Assembly: GCA_964036195.1 (NCBI GenBank)
Contig: OZ038457.1
Span: forward strand, 10,567,147 to 10,631,146
DNA: 64,000 bases
Direction: 5' to 3'
From: Sphaerolaimus hirsutus
Lineage: Eukaryota; Nematoda; Chromadorea; Monhysterida; Sphaerolaimidae
This document shows, piece by piece, positions 1-10,640 of this stretch. The notes under the pieces are model-generated. The model ran no database searches and was not told the DNA's origin. It saw nothing but the letters and a program-made list of their open reading frames with translations. Made by a program: the position numbers and the translations under genes. Within the stretch, counting starts at the first letter, position 1; every line of letters begins with the position of its first letter.

Positions 1-42
1 CGAAAATGTTCATTATTTCAACAACTCATTACCTTTTTGCAG

Positions 43-222
43 ATTGAGCCAATGTATGATGTCATACTGGCCTTGTCAATAACGAAATGGGTCCATTTGA
101 ATTGGGGCGACTGCGGCATAAAAAGATTTTTCCGGCGAGCTTTTGCTGAGCTCAAACCATCGGGTTGCCTCATCTTGGAGGCTCAAGATTTGCCATCCTA
201 CAAGGATCACGTCGGTTTGGCG
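43..222 (+). CDS. MEPCE: MEPCE exon (methyltransferase core)
   Basis: 60 codons beginning [16 protein letters not shown] and ending YKDHVGLA. Acceptor AG at 41-42, donor GT at 223. It holds the Bin3 signature and the [10 protein letters not shown] strand. Confidence 0.9.
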
Positions 223-1881
223 GTATGTATGTACATATTCATAACATCGTATCCGTATGGGTATTTCAAAGTTTACTGCGAGATGTCATTTTCTCAACGC
301 ACTCTTATGCCGAGGGGTTCGGCAGATTGGGCCCGCGTACACTAGTTGACATCGCAAATAAATGTCAACTGAATGTCAACTAAATAACGAAAAAAGTTTT
401 ACTGCATCTCACTTGACACCATTTTTTGTAAACTGGTGAGTGGCTATATAGGACAGCTGGGGAAGATAGATATTCGAAAAAATAACCTGAGGGTAGAAAC
501 CTCTTTACTTTCGATTTATAGGTGATGTATGTAGTGGAAAATTTCTCGGTGGTTCATGATTTGCTGGATTTGGAAGGCTGTCATTCCCTTCTGAATGTAT
601 GCTTTCAACAAGCTGATCCAATTTCGTACTGATTGGGCAGCCTAAACATGTCGGGCTTATCAAATTTCGGCATGCCCGTCAGTTGAATTTTTTCACGTGC
701 ACCATTGCACATTACACATTACCCGTTGCACATTACAGGAACAGATGGCAAAAACCTACAAGGATATCCGATTTTTACCGGAACAATTCACCAATTATCT
801 GCTGACAGAGGTCGGGTTCAAATCGTGCGAGATCGTATGTAGCCAGCAAGACAGGAGTGTGCCCGATGCACAGAACTCAGGTGTGTATTATTTATTTAAA
901 CTACCGTATATCCTTGAATAAGACCTCCCCCTTGAATAACATCCCCCCTTGAATAACTCCCCCCTGGTGACCAGGTGGGGAAAAAATAACTGCTCCCTTG
1001 AATAACTCCCCACCTCTGGGTATTTGTTGTGTGTATCAACAATGTGTATTTGAAAGATTCAGATGCCAATGAACACAAATTTTGGCATGAATACCTTGTT
1101 TTGGTTGTTGTTGATGCAGTGCTTTCATAAAATAAAAAATGTGAAAGTTCTGAGGAAAAACATAACTTCTGACGTGATAATAACTCCCAGGGGGTCTTAT
1201 TCGAGGATATACGGTATCTATTTTTCTTTTAGTTTGGTTTAACAGTCAGTGGTGTGCAGGGACGTAGCCAGGGACGTTTTGAGCGGGGGGGGGGGCGGAT
1301 TGTATACAGAGCCCGGCGAACGGGGGGGCGGCGCCCCCCCCCCCCTAAAATTTTACCCATGTAGTAGAAGAATGGCGCCATTCGTAGGCGCCACGCCATG
1401 GCGCCACTGGCGTTGACATTGGCGCCAAAACGCCAGTATACGTCTGTTTTTTTACAGGCATATAGAGCGACATGGACAGGAATTGGGTCCATTTTCACTG
1501 ACTTTGAAGCCGCGGAGACCAGTCAGCCGAAAATATATGCTGTGAAGGGAAAATGCGCGCTTGCACGCAAAATTTTTTCAAACTGTCGACAAAATCGTCT
1601 TCTGTAAGTGCCATTTCTGGCACATTTTTTGGTCCGGCCGCCCCCCCCCCCCGCCCCCCCCTGGCTACGTCCTTGGTGGTGTGTCTTTCCAACTGCAATG
1701 TGACAAAATTCATTTTTGCTACATCATTTCCATCGTTGTTGCAAATTTGGCTTCTTTTTATTCTAATGCACTTCACAAATATATATTTTTTTCCCTACAA
1801 TTTTACTCGTACATTATTGTTGGAAACTTTTATTTCGCAGGTCGTAAAAGGCCCATGCTGCTCTTCAGAAAATCGTCATAG
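43..1881 (+). CDS. MEPCE: 7SK snRNA methylphosphate capping enzyme (Bin3/MEPCE family), 3' part, 3 exons
   Basis: Three exons join in frame: 43-222 (phase 0, after TTTTTGCAG, before GTATGT), 739-880 (after CATTACAG, before GTGTGT, leaving 1 nt) and 1841-1881 (after TTTCGCAG, ending TAG at 1879-1881). The product has the Bin3 signature [13 protein letters not shown] near its start, then [18 protein letters not shown], the LPEQF-x-NYL block and the family-type tail [11 protein letters not shown]. Known family role: S-adenosylmethionine-dependent methylation of the 5' gamma-phosphate of 7SK (and related) RNA in the nucleus. The upstream Rossmann/SAM-binding half lies before the window. Introns 1 and 2 carry MITEs. 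The gene converges on the minus-strand peptide gene at 3454-4880. Exon 3 codes for only 13 residues, yet phase and family similarity support it. Paralogues such as BCDIN3D are less likely given the WVHLNWGD and PEQF blocks. Confidence 0.9.
329..435. repeat. CACTAGTTGACA-family MITE fragment
   Basis: Begins near GGGCCCGCGTACACTAGTTGACATCGC and shares TGTCAACTGAATGTCAACTAAA-type sequence with copies at 24119-24341 and 37017-37238. No clear right end seen. Lies in MEPCE intron 1. Confidence 0.55.
739..880 (+). CDS. MEPCE: MEPCE exon (PEQF block)
   Basis: 47 codons plus 1 nt, beginning [17 protein letters not shown] and ending PDAQNS. Acceptor CATTACAG, donor GTGTGT. A short CATTACAC/TTGCACATTACAG-like direct repeat overlaps the acceptor tract. 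Confidence 0.88.
902..1217. repeat. TACCGTATTTC-family MITE, subfamily B
   Basis: Starts TACCGTATATCCTTGAATAA and ends with the inverted form TTCGAGGATATACGGTA. The interior is runs of AATAACTCCCCCCTTGAATAA. Fills much of MEPCE intron 2. Confidence 0.8.
1257..1675. mobile_element. hAT-like MITE, CAGGGACGTAGCC family
   Basis: Terminal inverted repeats CAGGGACGTAGCCAGGG and CCCTGGCTACGTCCTTG are bordered by a perfect 8-bp duplication GTGGTGTG (1249-1256 and 1676-1683). The interior has long G and C runs and a GGCGCC-rich patch. An 8-bp duplication with CAGGG termini is typical of hAT elements. No transposase. Second MITE in MEPCE intron 2. Confidence 0.88.
1841..1881 (+). CDS. MEPCE: MEPCE terminal exon
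   Basis: 2 nt complete a Gly codon, then [12 protein letters not shown] and TAG. It matches the C-terminal GFQRPVYLF-type tail of the family. Acceptor TTATTTCGCAG. Confidence 0.85.
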
Positions 1882-3180
1882 CCCAGGATTTTGTGGATGA
1901 ATATAGTGTTATCATTGATAGCTGCATAGAGTTTTGACAACGTTCAATGTCCCAGGCAAATTGAAATCTATGTGTGATCCGTTCAGATCTCTCCGGGTCG
2001 TTTTGTTTTGAAAAATAATCATTATTTGGGATTTAGAGGATACACCTATCCCTGTGGTCATGTGAAATTATTTTTGTGTACTTATTGCTGTTTCATCTCA
2101 TTCATCATAGTAATCTGGCCGAAGTTGTACAACGCATTGTTGGTTTCGTTATCAACAGTTCTCTCCGCCTTTCTAGGCTGCATCTCCGATAGCAAATACA
2201 TATTCCTTGCAATTGCCGCGTGATAATTCTGTTTCGCTGATTGTGCACCGTCATTGAATGCATATGAACTTATTTACGATTACGCGCTGGGATGCTACAT
2301 GCTGGTGATAAACTCGATGTGCTCGAATAATTCTCCTAGGCAATTATTATTCCGTCAGACGTTTTTTGAGGGGGGGGGCTATTCGAGGGAGGAATTATTA
2401 TTGTGCCAAATTTTCAAGAATATTTATAAAGTCATTTTACGCTTTATTCACAAAAAAAACTTTGTTCAAATTGGACGAACCAACTTGATCATATACCTCA
2501 AGGAGGCATTATTCAAGGGGGAATTATATTTTCCTCACTGGTCAAACAGGGGGATTTATTCAAGCAAATACGGTATATAAATATGGGCGTGTATCACTGT
2601 GTGGTAGTTGATTGAACTTGCGCTGTGCACGACAAATACTTCAATGTGTTGAAATTAAAACCAATGCCTCTGTATGGATAACCTGGTTAATCCTATGAAA
2701 ATTCGCGAAATTCATGGCAAGTTGGCACCTGCTTTCTTTAACTGTCAATAATTGACATTTTTAGCGATATCTAAATTCCTCGTATGGAATGAATGGTTGC
2801 TATTTTCCGTGTGAGCATACCGTTCAACGTGATATGGTTTCATCTCGAATTCTCGCACCCTCTTCATACAAGCAAGGAGTAAACTATGTCAATATCAGCA
2901 TTTACGTAGATCGTTTGATATTGTCTGCAATGGTGATGGAAATGGCGCCGGACATCTATGAGTAGCGCAGTAGTTTCATTTACCGCCATTTATTGAACGG
3001 CAATTTCACAAGCACTTGCTATCATTCAAAATACCTCGCACGCGATAAAAAAATGGCGCCCGGTGCTATGGAAGGATCTCGCAAATTATATGTGAGCGGG
3101 AGACGCGATGCACGTTGGCGCGTTCAGAGATGGCCGGCACTTTTCCATCACAATTCCGCATCCGAGTGTGGAATGAAGTC
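1882..3180. other. Intergenic stretch between convergent genes
   Basis: Apart from the MITE at 2318-2578 I see no gene, RNA gene or other repeat. Presumably holds the MEPCE 3' UTR; no poly(A) site was pinned down. Confidence 0.5.
2318..2578. repeat. TACCGTATTTC-family MITE, subfamily B (left end degenerate)
   Basis: CTCGAATAATTCTCCTAGG on the left; GGGGGATTTATTCAAGCAAATACGGTA on the right. Interior has CGTCAGACGTTTTTTGAGGGGG as in other B copies. Confidence 0.65.
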
Positions 3181-3406
3181 TAGGGATGGTCGGAGTTTTT
3201 TCTAAGGTTTTTTTAAACGCATGCGTCGAAAAGTTCTTTTGAACCGCATCCAAAAACTTGTAACTTCTGCAGTAGGTAGGTATTCTGAATTCTTCGCGCA
3301 ATGTCGCATAAAATTACCATTGGTGGTGTGACATTCTCGGTGTAAAAGCTTCCATTTTTTTTAAAAGCCGGGTCGCTTAAAAAAAGGTCGTCGTTTTCCA
3401 TTCCTA
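3181..3406. repeat. Short TAGGGATGG-family hAT-like MITE
   Basis: Starts TAGGGATGGTCGGAG and ends GTTTTCCATTCCTA, with TTTTTTTAAA-rich flanks, an internally deleted relative of 8033-9383 and 24680-25356. Flanking 8-mers ATGAAGTC and ACAAAATC match only partly. Confidence 0.65.
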
Positions 3407-3453
3407 ACAAAATCAATCTGTCTCAACCGCGTTCGATCGTGAATCAATCCGAA

Positions 3454-3621
3454 TCACATGGTCCAGGGCCCCCTGCCTGGGCGGAGCACGCGCTGCACGG
3501 CGTCCCAGTAGCGGCGGGCCTGCTCCTGCCGCCTTCGCAAGTACCAGTTGAGCACGTAGGCGCGCATCACCTTCCGCGGCGGCTCCTCGCCCGTCTCGGC
3601 CCGGCGCGACTCGATGAAGTC
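3454..3621 (-). CDS. Terminal exon of candidate secreted peptide gene
   Basis: 55 codons then TGA, GC-rich and coding-like next to AT-rich surroundings. Acceptor CCACCAG ends at 3622. Product DFIESRRAETGEEPPRK... to ...RVLRPGRGPWTM. Not recognised. If not joined to 4683-4880 it is the last exon of another minus-strand gene whose other exons I cannot see. Confidence 0.6.
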   Translation of the reverse strand, partial: DFIESRRAETGEEPPRKVMRAYVLNWYLRRRQEQARRYWDAVQRVLRPGRGPWTM

Positions 3622-4880
3622 CTGGTGGGTGGGTTTTTGGGTGTTATTGGTGACTTGAAGCCTATTTATAACCTGGCAGACTCTCCGTTCATCTAATTCT
3701 ACCCATCCACATCTAAGTCCATTACACATCTAGACACCCCCATCGTTGCGTAATGGGCCTATGTGTGTGATGGGTCTCGATGTGTAATGGGGGGGGATTA
3801 CCCTCGTGTCTGTACGAGATTAGCGTACACCAGGAAAAACAAGGAAAAGTCAGTTGACACGCTCCCATCACACATCTAAGCCCATTACGCATCTAGTGGA
3901 GGTTTAGATGAGTAGGATAATGGGCCTAGATGTGTGATGGTTATAATTAGATGGGTGGCGGGTCCAGATGTGTAATGGGTCTAGATATGTACCGGCACAG
4001 GGTCTTACGGATGGCACTATTTGTTTGTGTACTTTAAAATATATTTCGACGTTGCGCACTGCTTTCAACATGCTCTTTATTTTGTGTTTGTTGGAAGTTG
4101 TTTCCCAAAAAGTCTTGCATGTTGTTGCAACCGGACTGCACTGTCTGAATTTATCACTGTTGTGTCACTGTGCTTTCGTTGTAAATCTTAAAAAAACAAC
4201 AACGGTAGGGCAATTCGGGTTGCGTGGGCGTAACTCGTCGTGTCGTTGTCTAACTCGACTCGTCGAAAAACAAGCATACAGATACTGATGGGTAGTGATG
4301 TGAAAAGCGCCAGAACTTTGGCGCCAAGCGCCAGAAACGCCATGGCGCTTTTTGCTCTGGCGCTAGCGCCAAGCGCCAGCGCCAAGCGCCAGCGCCAGCG
4401 CCATGCATTTTGTTCCTGGCGCCGGTCAACAATAGCGCCAGAAGCGCCTCGGCGCTTTTACATCACTACTGCCGGGACTGAGCGCTGTGCAGTCAATGTT
4501 ACCATATTACGATGAATATAGTCGTGTCAGATGCACCAAAATTCTCCCTTATTTAAAGCAATGTTCAGTAGCGTGATCAGAGAGTTATTTTTTTTGTTTT
4601 TTTTAATTTATTTTTATTTTTATTTTTATTCAAATGGCATGTGGTAGATTTGATTGAAAAGTGTGCAGTCAACGGACTTTACCTGCAAATCTTTAAGCAA
4701 CTCATCGTGTTCCTCCGAGGTCAGTTTCAGCGTAACCGTAGCCCACTTTTTGCCGCTTCCCTGCCCGTTTTCAGCCACAGATAGTGCTTTTTGTGCTGTC
4801 GTAGGTTTGCCCCGAACCGCTAAAGGTAGTGCTACCATTGCAACGGCCAGCATTAAGATTGTAAGACAAAATGAATGCAT
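3454..4880 (-). CDS. Candidate secreted peptide precursor, two exons, unrecognised
   Basis: Exon 1 (4880-4683) encodes an N-terminal signal peptide (MHSFCLTILMLAVAMVALPL, then AVRG) and a polar region ending SEEHDELLKDLQ. It stops at a consensus donor CAG|GTAAAG in phase 0. Exon 2 (3621-3454) follows an acceptor ACCCACCCACCAG, also phase 0. It encodes DFIESRRAETGEEPPRK, a basic amphipathic stretch YVLNWYLRRRQEQARRYW, and DAVQRVLRPGRGPWTM before TGA. The joined product is 121 residues. Basic pairs and a Gly-Arg near the C-terminus would suit a processed, possibly amidated, secreted peptide, but I match it to no known family. The splice is inferred. If unspliced, exon 1 runs on to TAA at 4626 as an 84-residue protein. 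The intron contains two repeats. Confidence 0.5.
3694..3993. repeat. Word-type repeat built from ACACATCTAG / CCATTAC
   Basis: Degenerate words such as CCATTACACATCTAGAC and their reverse complement GTCTAGATGTGTAATGG alternate across the segment, so the two halves are roughly inverted. Lies in the intron of the candidate peptide gene. Probably a MITE; ends not defined. Confidence 0.55.
4293..4468. mobile_element. hAT-like MITE, GGCGCC family
   Basis: TIRs TAGTGATGTGAAAAGCGCC and GGCGCTTTTACATCACTA. Flanking 8-mers CTGATGGG and CTGCCGGG agree at 6 of 8 sites. The interior is GCGCCAAGCGCCAGC-type repetition. Confidence 0.8.
4625..4630 (-). promoter_or_regulatory. AATAAA hexamer overlapping the read-through stop codon
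   Basis: On the minus strand GAATAAAAAT merges the TAA stop of the unspliced frame with a canonical poly(A) signal, followed by A-rich DNA. Confidence 0.4.
4683..4880 (-). CDS. Exon 1 of candidate secreted peptide gene (signal peptide)
   Basis: 66 codons from ATG at 4880 to a CAG|GTAAAG donor. A hydrophobic core with Leu, Ala, Val and Met precedes a likely cleavage after AVRG. Reading through the donor adds 18 residues and a TAA at 4626-4628 that overlaps an AATAAA hexamer (4630-4625), so an unspliced, early-polyadenylated form is possible. Confidence 0.6.
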
Positions 4881-5899
4881 CCTTGGCTAGGTGTATGAGA
4901 AGTTTTGAAATCTTTTGTACCCGATGTACTGGAAAGATGTTGCGCGGTGTTAGGTTGAAAAGTGTGGTGCGAAAAAAATGTAGGGTGAAACGGTTTTCGA
5001 AGGTGTAGACAAAGTTTGCCACTTATCAATCAGATATATTGCAAGAAGTTGGCATGAAGGTTGTATTTATTACTTCTCTACGATGTTTGGCTTCAAATCA
5101 CATTCACACTAGCATTGCATTTTTTAAAATTAGATTTTTGGAAAAAAACGGACACCCATCACGGAAACAATTGAAGGAATTTGTAATCTTTCGCGCATTT
5201 TGCATGCCAGCTGAATTTATTACCCTTCAAAAGCGATGTGTTCTTTAGATTTCTAATGACAGCGTTTGTAAGCAAAGACGTTCGAACGCTGAACACAAAA
5301 TTTCAGTGTGTGGTGCGTCAATGTTAACACACGAATATTTGTAGAGACGTTGTCGAATGGGTATGTATACTCTGGTAAGTAAAAAACCTATACTAGACAC
5401 GTTTCCCCCTTGGAACAGTAAATACTTTGTCAAGTGTTACTTATGTGTATATTCCTCATGGCGCAGCTAATGATAGCAAACCGTCTGTAATTTCTTTTGA
5501 CTTTTTAAGCCTTTATTCCGACAGCTTTTGTTTCTTAAAAAGTTTCCAAATTTTTCTCAAATCAACTATGATTGTTTTTTTTCCAGTTAAAAAGTATTTT
5601 CCGTTCAGATCAAAATAGAATAAGATGCGTCAACTTGGTTGGGCCTTACTGTGCCGAAAGTGACTCAAACAACGTTTGCGTATTCCTCCCAAAAACATGG
5701 GTAGGTAGGTGTTTTACTATCAGTAAAATTCGACAGTGAGAAAATTTGCGACCACATTAGCGTTTATGTATTTAAATTTTTCAAATACTGTACTTTTAAC
5801 AACTCCGCGAAATGACCGTCCACTAATAATGAGAAACTGTTAATCAATTCTGCGCGTAGGTTTCACAGTGACAATGGTGATGAAATGAAGTATAGCGTT
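4881..5899. other. Upstream region of the candidate peptide gene; otherwise no feature
   Basis: Should contain its minus-strand promoter. An ATATAT stretch near 5035 is a weak TATA candidate. No other feature recognised. Confidence 0.3.
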
Positions 5900-6320
5900 G
5901 GAAAAATGGTCGATTTTGAGAAAATATAATAAGATATAATATCAGAAAATCTGTCTAAAATACATACCTAATAAAATCCCTCAGGTCATTTGGAATATAT
6001 AATCAAATCTTTGAGAAAATCTCCCATACTTAGATTTCAAAATCTCAAAAAATCTGCTTTCTGAAATTTTCATTTTATTTGATATTTCAAGGTATTTGAA
6101 CAATGCAGCGTAGCTATTTAATATACATTTATGTGCTGCTTCAGGGGTTTCATTTGAAATTACAAACAACAAGAACAACAATATAGTTTTCAGACAGAGT
6201 CATGTGAAACACTTATCTGGCAAATTTTACTTAAACCACATCTTCAAAACATCAAGGTGCTTAAAACATCATTGCTGCAAATTTCACTCAAATGTAGCTA
6301 AATATTTTTATCACAACCGA
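5900..6320. repeat. Dispersed repeat, copy 1
   Basis: Shares TGAGAAAATATAA-, TTTGAGAAAATCTCCCATACTTAG- and CATCATTGCTGCAAAT-type blocks in the same order with 12590-12960. Type unknown. Confidence 0.5.
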
Positions 6321-6772
6321 AGTGTAACTGAAACAATGAACTCAGCACCAACACAAACCACAACACTAGATAAGCGAGTTACTGGAAACTCACACAAACA
6401 GAGCAGTCATTGCATTTGAAATGTTTTGGCTAAATTTTGTGGAAAATCATGAACCGCCAATTGCAAAGTCAATTTATATTACACTTTCATCCTGATGGCA
6501 ATGTTGCGCACTCACAACAGCTGTGAACATCCAACACCCCTGGACATTTGCATATGTGGAGTTGGCATTAAACACCACTCGGCATCTCAGCTGATGCATT
6601 ACATTGCATTCCCATAGTGGGGTGCCCTCGATGCTGTGACCAATGTCTTCATGCTTATCGTGGTAATTACGTGGCACTGTACCAGTGAATGTGGCAGATG
6701 TGCTCGGATGTCCAATGTGCTATTATGCCAACTGTTCATTCACAAATGTTCAGGGTTGTTTAATGTCTGGGG

Positions 6773-7022
6773 TAGATGCAAAAAGCACCTAGCGCCAGAA
6801 GCGCCATGTTTCTTTTCTGAACTCCAGTGCTAGGTGTTTTTTTCCTGGCGCCATGCAAAAATAGTGCTATATGCACCAAAAGCACCACGGTGCTTTTCAT
6901 GAGTGTTGTTTCCATGGGTTCCAAGCGCAAACGGTGCCACAGCAAAACAGCACAAGTGCTGTGGTGCTTCTTCCGTTGATGCCAGCATGAGGCGCCATCA
7001 CAATGGCACTCTTCATTCACTG
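6773..7022. mobile_element. hAT-like MITE, GGCGCC/GGTGCC variant
   Basis: Bordered by a perfect 8-bp duplication GTCTGGGG (6765-6772 and 7023-7030). Begins TAGATGCAAAAAGCACC and ends TTCATTCACTG. The interior mixes GCGCCA and AGCACCA words. Confidence 0.75.
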
Positions 7023-7603
7023 GTCTGGGGCTTATTTGCCAGACTTTTCTGGCTGTTTAACCTCCAGAACAATCACATTTGCCATCACAAAATCAGAATG
7101 CTTCTTTCAAGCACTTTCAGTCAAAATTTGGCGTCTGAAACCACCCAGAAAGGGATATTCTTAAAGATTTTTATATATTTTCTCAAGCGGAAAAAATATA
7201 CTTAGGTAAATCTCTCTGAAAAATCGAGGAAAATTAATATAATTAAATCTTATATTTTTATATTTTCTTTCATATTGAGATTTACTATCTAACTGGACAC
7301 CTACAAATCTACAAAACCGCAGTTTAATTGTGAGCTCAACCTTCTAAATACAACTTTTCTTACACAATGTCAAATTTTATAAGCAAATCAACTAGTTCGC
7401 GTGTTCACTAACAAGCCAGTTTTTCAACAAAGCGCAACACCATCAATAGAATGAATAATTCATAGCAGGACAATAAGCACCTGCAGCGCTCTACGGAGGT
7501 TGAAGCAATAAAAAGGATAAATGAATGAATGCTATTTTTGTCAAGTTGAAATTTATATTCACATAGTGGTCTGAGTTGGTTCTTAAAAAATATGATGTCA
7601 CTG

Positions 7604-7680
7604 CATGCCTGGACGAAGCCAGGATTTTTACAGCGGATTGTATACAGAGCCTGGTGGACAGGGGGAGTAAGGGTGGCGCT
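7604..7680. repeat. Truncated CAGGGACGTAGCC-family fragment
   Basis: CTGGACGAAGCCAGGATTTTTACAGCGGATTGTATACAGAGCCTGG matches the left part of 1257-1675 (same GGATTGTATACAGAGCC core). Confidence 0.6.
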
Positions 7681-7685
7681 AGTGT

Positions 7686-7800
7686 TGGGAATCTCAAACT
7701 TTTCGGGTTTGGTTGTCGGGTACGAAAAGTTTGGGTATTGAAGTATTGAGGTCGGGTATTAGGTCAGGTGTTCAGGTGCAATTATCAGGTATTAGGATCT
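7686..7800. repeat. Word-type repeat, CGGGTATT/AGGTATT
   Basis: Degenerate repetition of TCGGGTATTAGGTC and TTCGGGT words, like the other word-type MITEs; ends not defined. Confidence 0.4.
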
Positions 7801-8032
7801 ATTTGGTGATAGAATTGTAATAAATCAGATAATGAAATGATATCATATTGGATAAAACAACAAATACAGCATGGTGTAGTAGTGCGGCTTTACCAGCCCT
7901 AAAATTTTATTAGGATGGCTGATTTCTACCCTCCTTGCCTGTTCCGGCTTATACTGTCTATATATTTACTTACCGTATTCTCTCGAAATACCCCCAGATC
8001 TGTATGAGCTAGTAAAGAATGGCTCCCCTTTG

Positions 8033-9383
8033 TAGGGATGGCCGAGGTTTTCAAATGTTTTTTTTAAAATGAAAAACGTTTTTTGAAGCGTGAATCTTTG
8101 TTTTTTTTGTAACCTTAAAGCCGAAATTTCTAGGCACTTAAGAATGGCCGGGTTTTTTTTAACCGTCTTTAAAAAAATGTTGTTGTTTTAAAAAAACAGG
8201 CATTGAAACCGTTTTTTTTAAACATCAGCCAAAATTTTTTGTACTTATGCACTAGGTATTTTGTTTCAGCGTGCGTGCAATTTCACATACAGATCACCAT
8301 TGGTGGTTGTTTTCATTGGTTTTGAGGAACTTTAGTGTGAAAGCTTCCGTTTGTTTATGCTCAAACTGTGTATTATTGTGTAATAATAAGCTGTGATATG
8401 TTAGTGTAGTATATAATTTCCAGCCAATGTACTCCCACATACTTCTACAGTGTGAAACATCACTGTCAATGTATCAGCCTTTTCTTATAACTTTATTAGA
8501 GCACTATTCCATGCAAAACTTGACTCAAAGTCATGAACATTTGACAAAAGGTGATATCCGTAACAAGTCAACAAAAATGGATATTTTTGACAGAAATCAC
8601 CACTTATAATGCTATCCCATGGCTTCACAGCCATTCTATGGCTATATTTAACATCACCAAATACTGGCAATGGTCTGATATACCTGTATCTGTTGACTCA
8701 TAACCATACTTGGGAGCTTTTAAAAAACGTTTCAAATTATATAAAAAAATTTAATTAAAAAAACAACAGGGTCGTTAAAAAACCTTTTTGGCCATCCCTA
8801 CTTGCACTAGGTATTTTGCAATTTTTTGCACGCAATACACATTACTGTCATGGAACGGTACACCGGGTGAGGTGTCATTACCATTGGTGGTGCTTTTCAT
8901 TGGTTTTAAGCCATTTTCAGTATGAAAGCTTCAATTTGTTCATACTATTGTGCTATAATAAGCTGTGATATGTTAGTGTAGTATATAATATCCAGCCAGT
9001 GTGTCCGTATACTTGTACGGTACAGTGTGAAACATCACTACCAATGTATCAGCCTTCTATTGTGACCTAATTAAAACACTATTCCATGCCCAACTTTACT
9101 TGAAGTCATGAACGTTTGACAAAAGGTGATATAGTAATAAGTCAACATAAAACGGATATTTTTGACAGAAATCACCACTTATAATGGTATCCCATGGGTC
9201 CACAGCTGTTCTATGGCTATATATAACATCATAGAGTACTTGTCTAATATACCTGTGTATGTTGACCTATAACCTGATCTGGGAGGTTTTGAAAAACGGT
9301 TTTATTCATAAAAAAGTATTTTATTAAAAAAACGTTGTTTTTTTTAAAACGGGTCGTTCAAAAAAAGTTTTTTTTCATCCCTA
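8033..9383. mobile_element. TAGGGATGG-family hAT-like element with internal tandem duplication
   Basis: Starts TAGGGATGGCCGAGG and ends TTTTTCATCCCTA. Outer 8-mers CCCCTTTG (8025-8032) and CCACTTCG (9384-9391) match at 6 of 8. A first right end, GGCCATCCCTA, falls at 8800, and 8801-9383 repeats the body again (TTGCACTAGGTATTTTGCA, ATTGGTGGT, AAGCTGTGATATGTTAGTG, TGTGAAACATCACT). No transposase ORF. Confidence 0.75.
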
Positions 9384-9555
9384 CCACTTCGTATTTAATT
9401 CCCCCACCTGTAATGAGTGTAAAGCCAGAAACTGCAGTTCTGCGTAATGCAGAACACATGTAAAAAACAATGACTGAGTATAGGGCAGATCTTATACCCT
9501 CTACATTTCATCAAATTTCATATTTCGAATTTCATAAACTTTCTCGCGAAATAAT

Positions 9556-9648
9556 CATTCCTCAAATAAGTCCCCTTGAATTAACCCCCCTTAAAATTCG
9601 CTTGCAAAGTAGTAGATCCCCTGGGGGTATTTCAAGGAAATATGGTAG
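9556..9648. repeat. Short TACCGTATTTC-family MITE fragment
   Basis: CCTCAAATAAGTCCCCTTGAATTAACCC on the left; GGGGGTATTTCAAGGAAATATGGTA on the right. Confidence 0.6.
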
Positions 9649-9846
9649 ATATGTGATGACAGTGCAATCTAAGGGTGCTATAGGGGAAGGGTGCAATCTA
9701 GCTTTCACTTTGTTGAGTTCAGGAAGTTGCACTTTGCTGCACCAGCTTTGCCTTAAAAAATACATGTCAACTTGTCCTGCTTATTCAAAGAGCCTGTTTC
9801 ATTTTAATCGCTCTCATTATTTATCACCTACCTAATGTACTCTCAA

Positions 9847-9905
9847 TAGTGATGGAAAAGCGCCAGAGAAATGGGCGCTAAGCGCCAGTGGTACCAACCG
9901 GTTCA
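9847..9905. repeat. GGCGCC-family MITE left-end fragment
   Basis: TAGTGATGGAAAAGCGCCAG and GGCGCTAAGCGCC, then unrelated sequence; no right end found. Confidence 0.6.
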
Positions 9906-10479
9906 CTATGCCTGACATCCTATTCAAAGGAGTCAAGCTAAAAACTACCATTTCTATTCAACAAATAATTCACTACAAACATTCAAAATTGTAAATATTT
10001 GAATAGGCAGTCCAGTGTTGCAGCAGCCTCCTAATTTTGAGTTTGAGTTATAAAAGCATCGATATATGCTTTCAGGACAGAGCTTGCATGCGATCAATGT
10101 CATTTGACTGGGTAAAATCCTGGGAAAAAAGTTCAATAGGCCAACAATTCTTTGGCAGTCTCCTGAAAGTCAATACTGCCTTATCCAGTAATCACGATTA
10201 GATTGAATTATAGCCTATTCAGTCTAACATCCATTGTCACAAGTAGGCTATATTTAGGTTGAGTTCAAAAGAAAATTTCAATGTGAAATGTTTCTAGGTT
10301 GTCATCAAGCTTGTCTGTCAGTTTTTCTTGTGATGGTCGCTTTGTTGTAATGTGGCATATGATTGACGTGACGTTTATGCACACTTTAAGTGATTAAAGA
10401 TTTCCTTCGGTTATGATATTTAATGTGAGTAACGAGGTAGTATGGGTAGACGACGATCTGATTAAGGTTCAGACGGGAT

Positions 10480-10640
10480 TGACTTTTCGGGACGGGGCTT
10501 GTTGTTTGAGATTTCGGGATCGGGATCGGTATTGGGTTTTTTTGAGATTTCGGGATCAGGATCGATATTGCTTTTTCGGGATCGGGATCGTGACCGGGAT
10601 TGGCTTTTTTTCGGGATCGGGATTATGGTCTCGTCTTGCT
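10480..10640. repeat. Word-type repeat, CGGGATCGGGAT
   Basis: About ten degenerate CGGGATCGG / GAGATTTCGGGATC words. A related degenerate stretch with TCGGGAC words lies near 36030-36120. Confidence 0.5.

Noticed and set aside
4188-4515. Ala/Arg-rich frames over the GGCGCC element
   Set aside because: Translation of GGCGCC repeats on both strands; repeat artefact.
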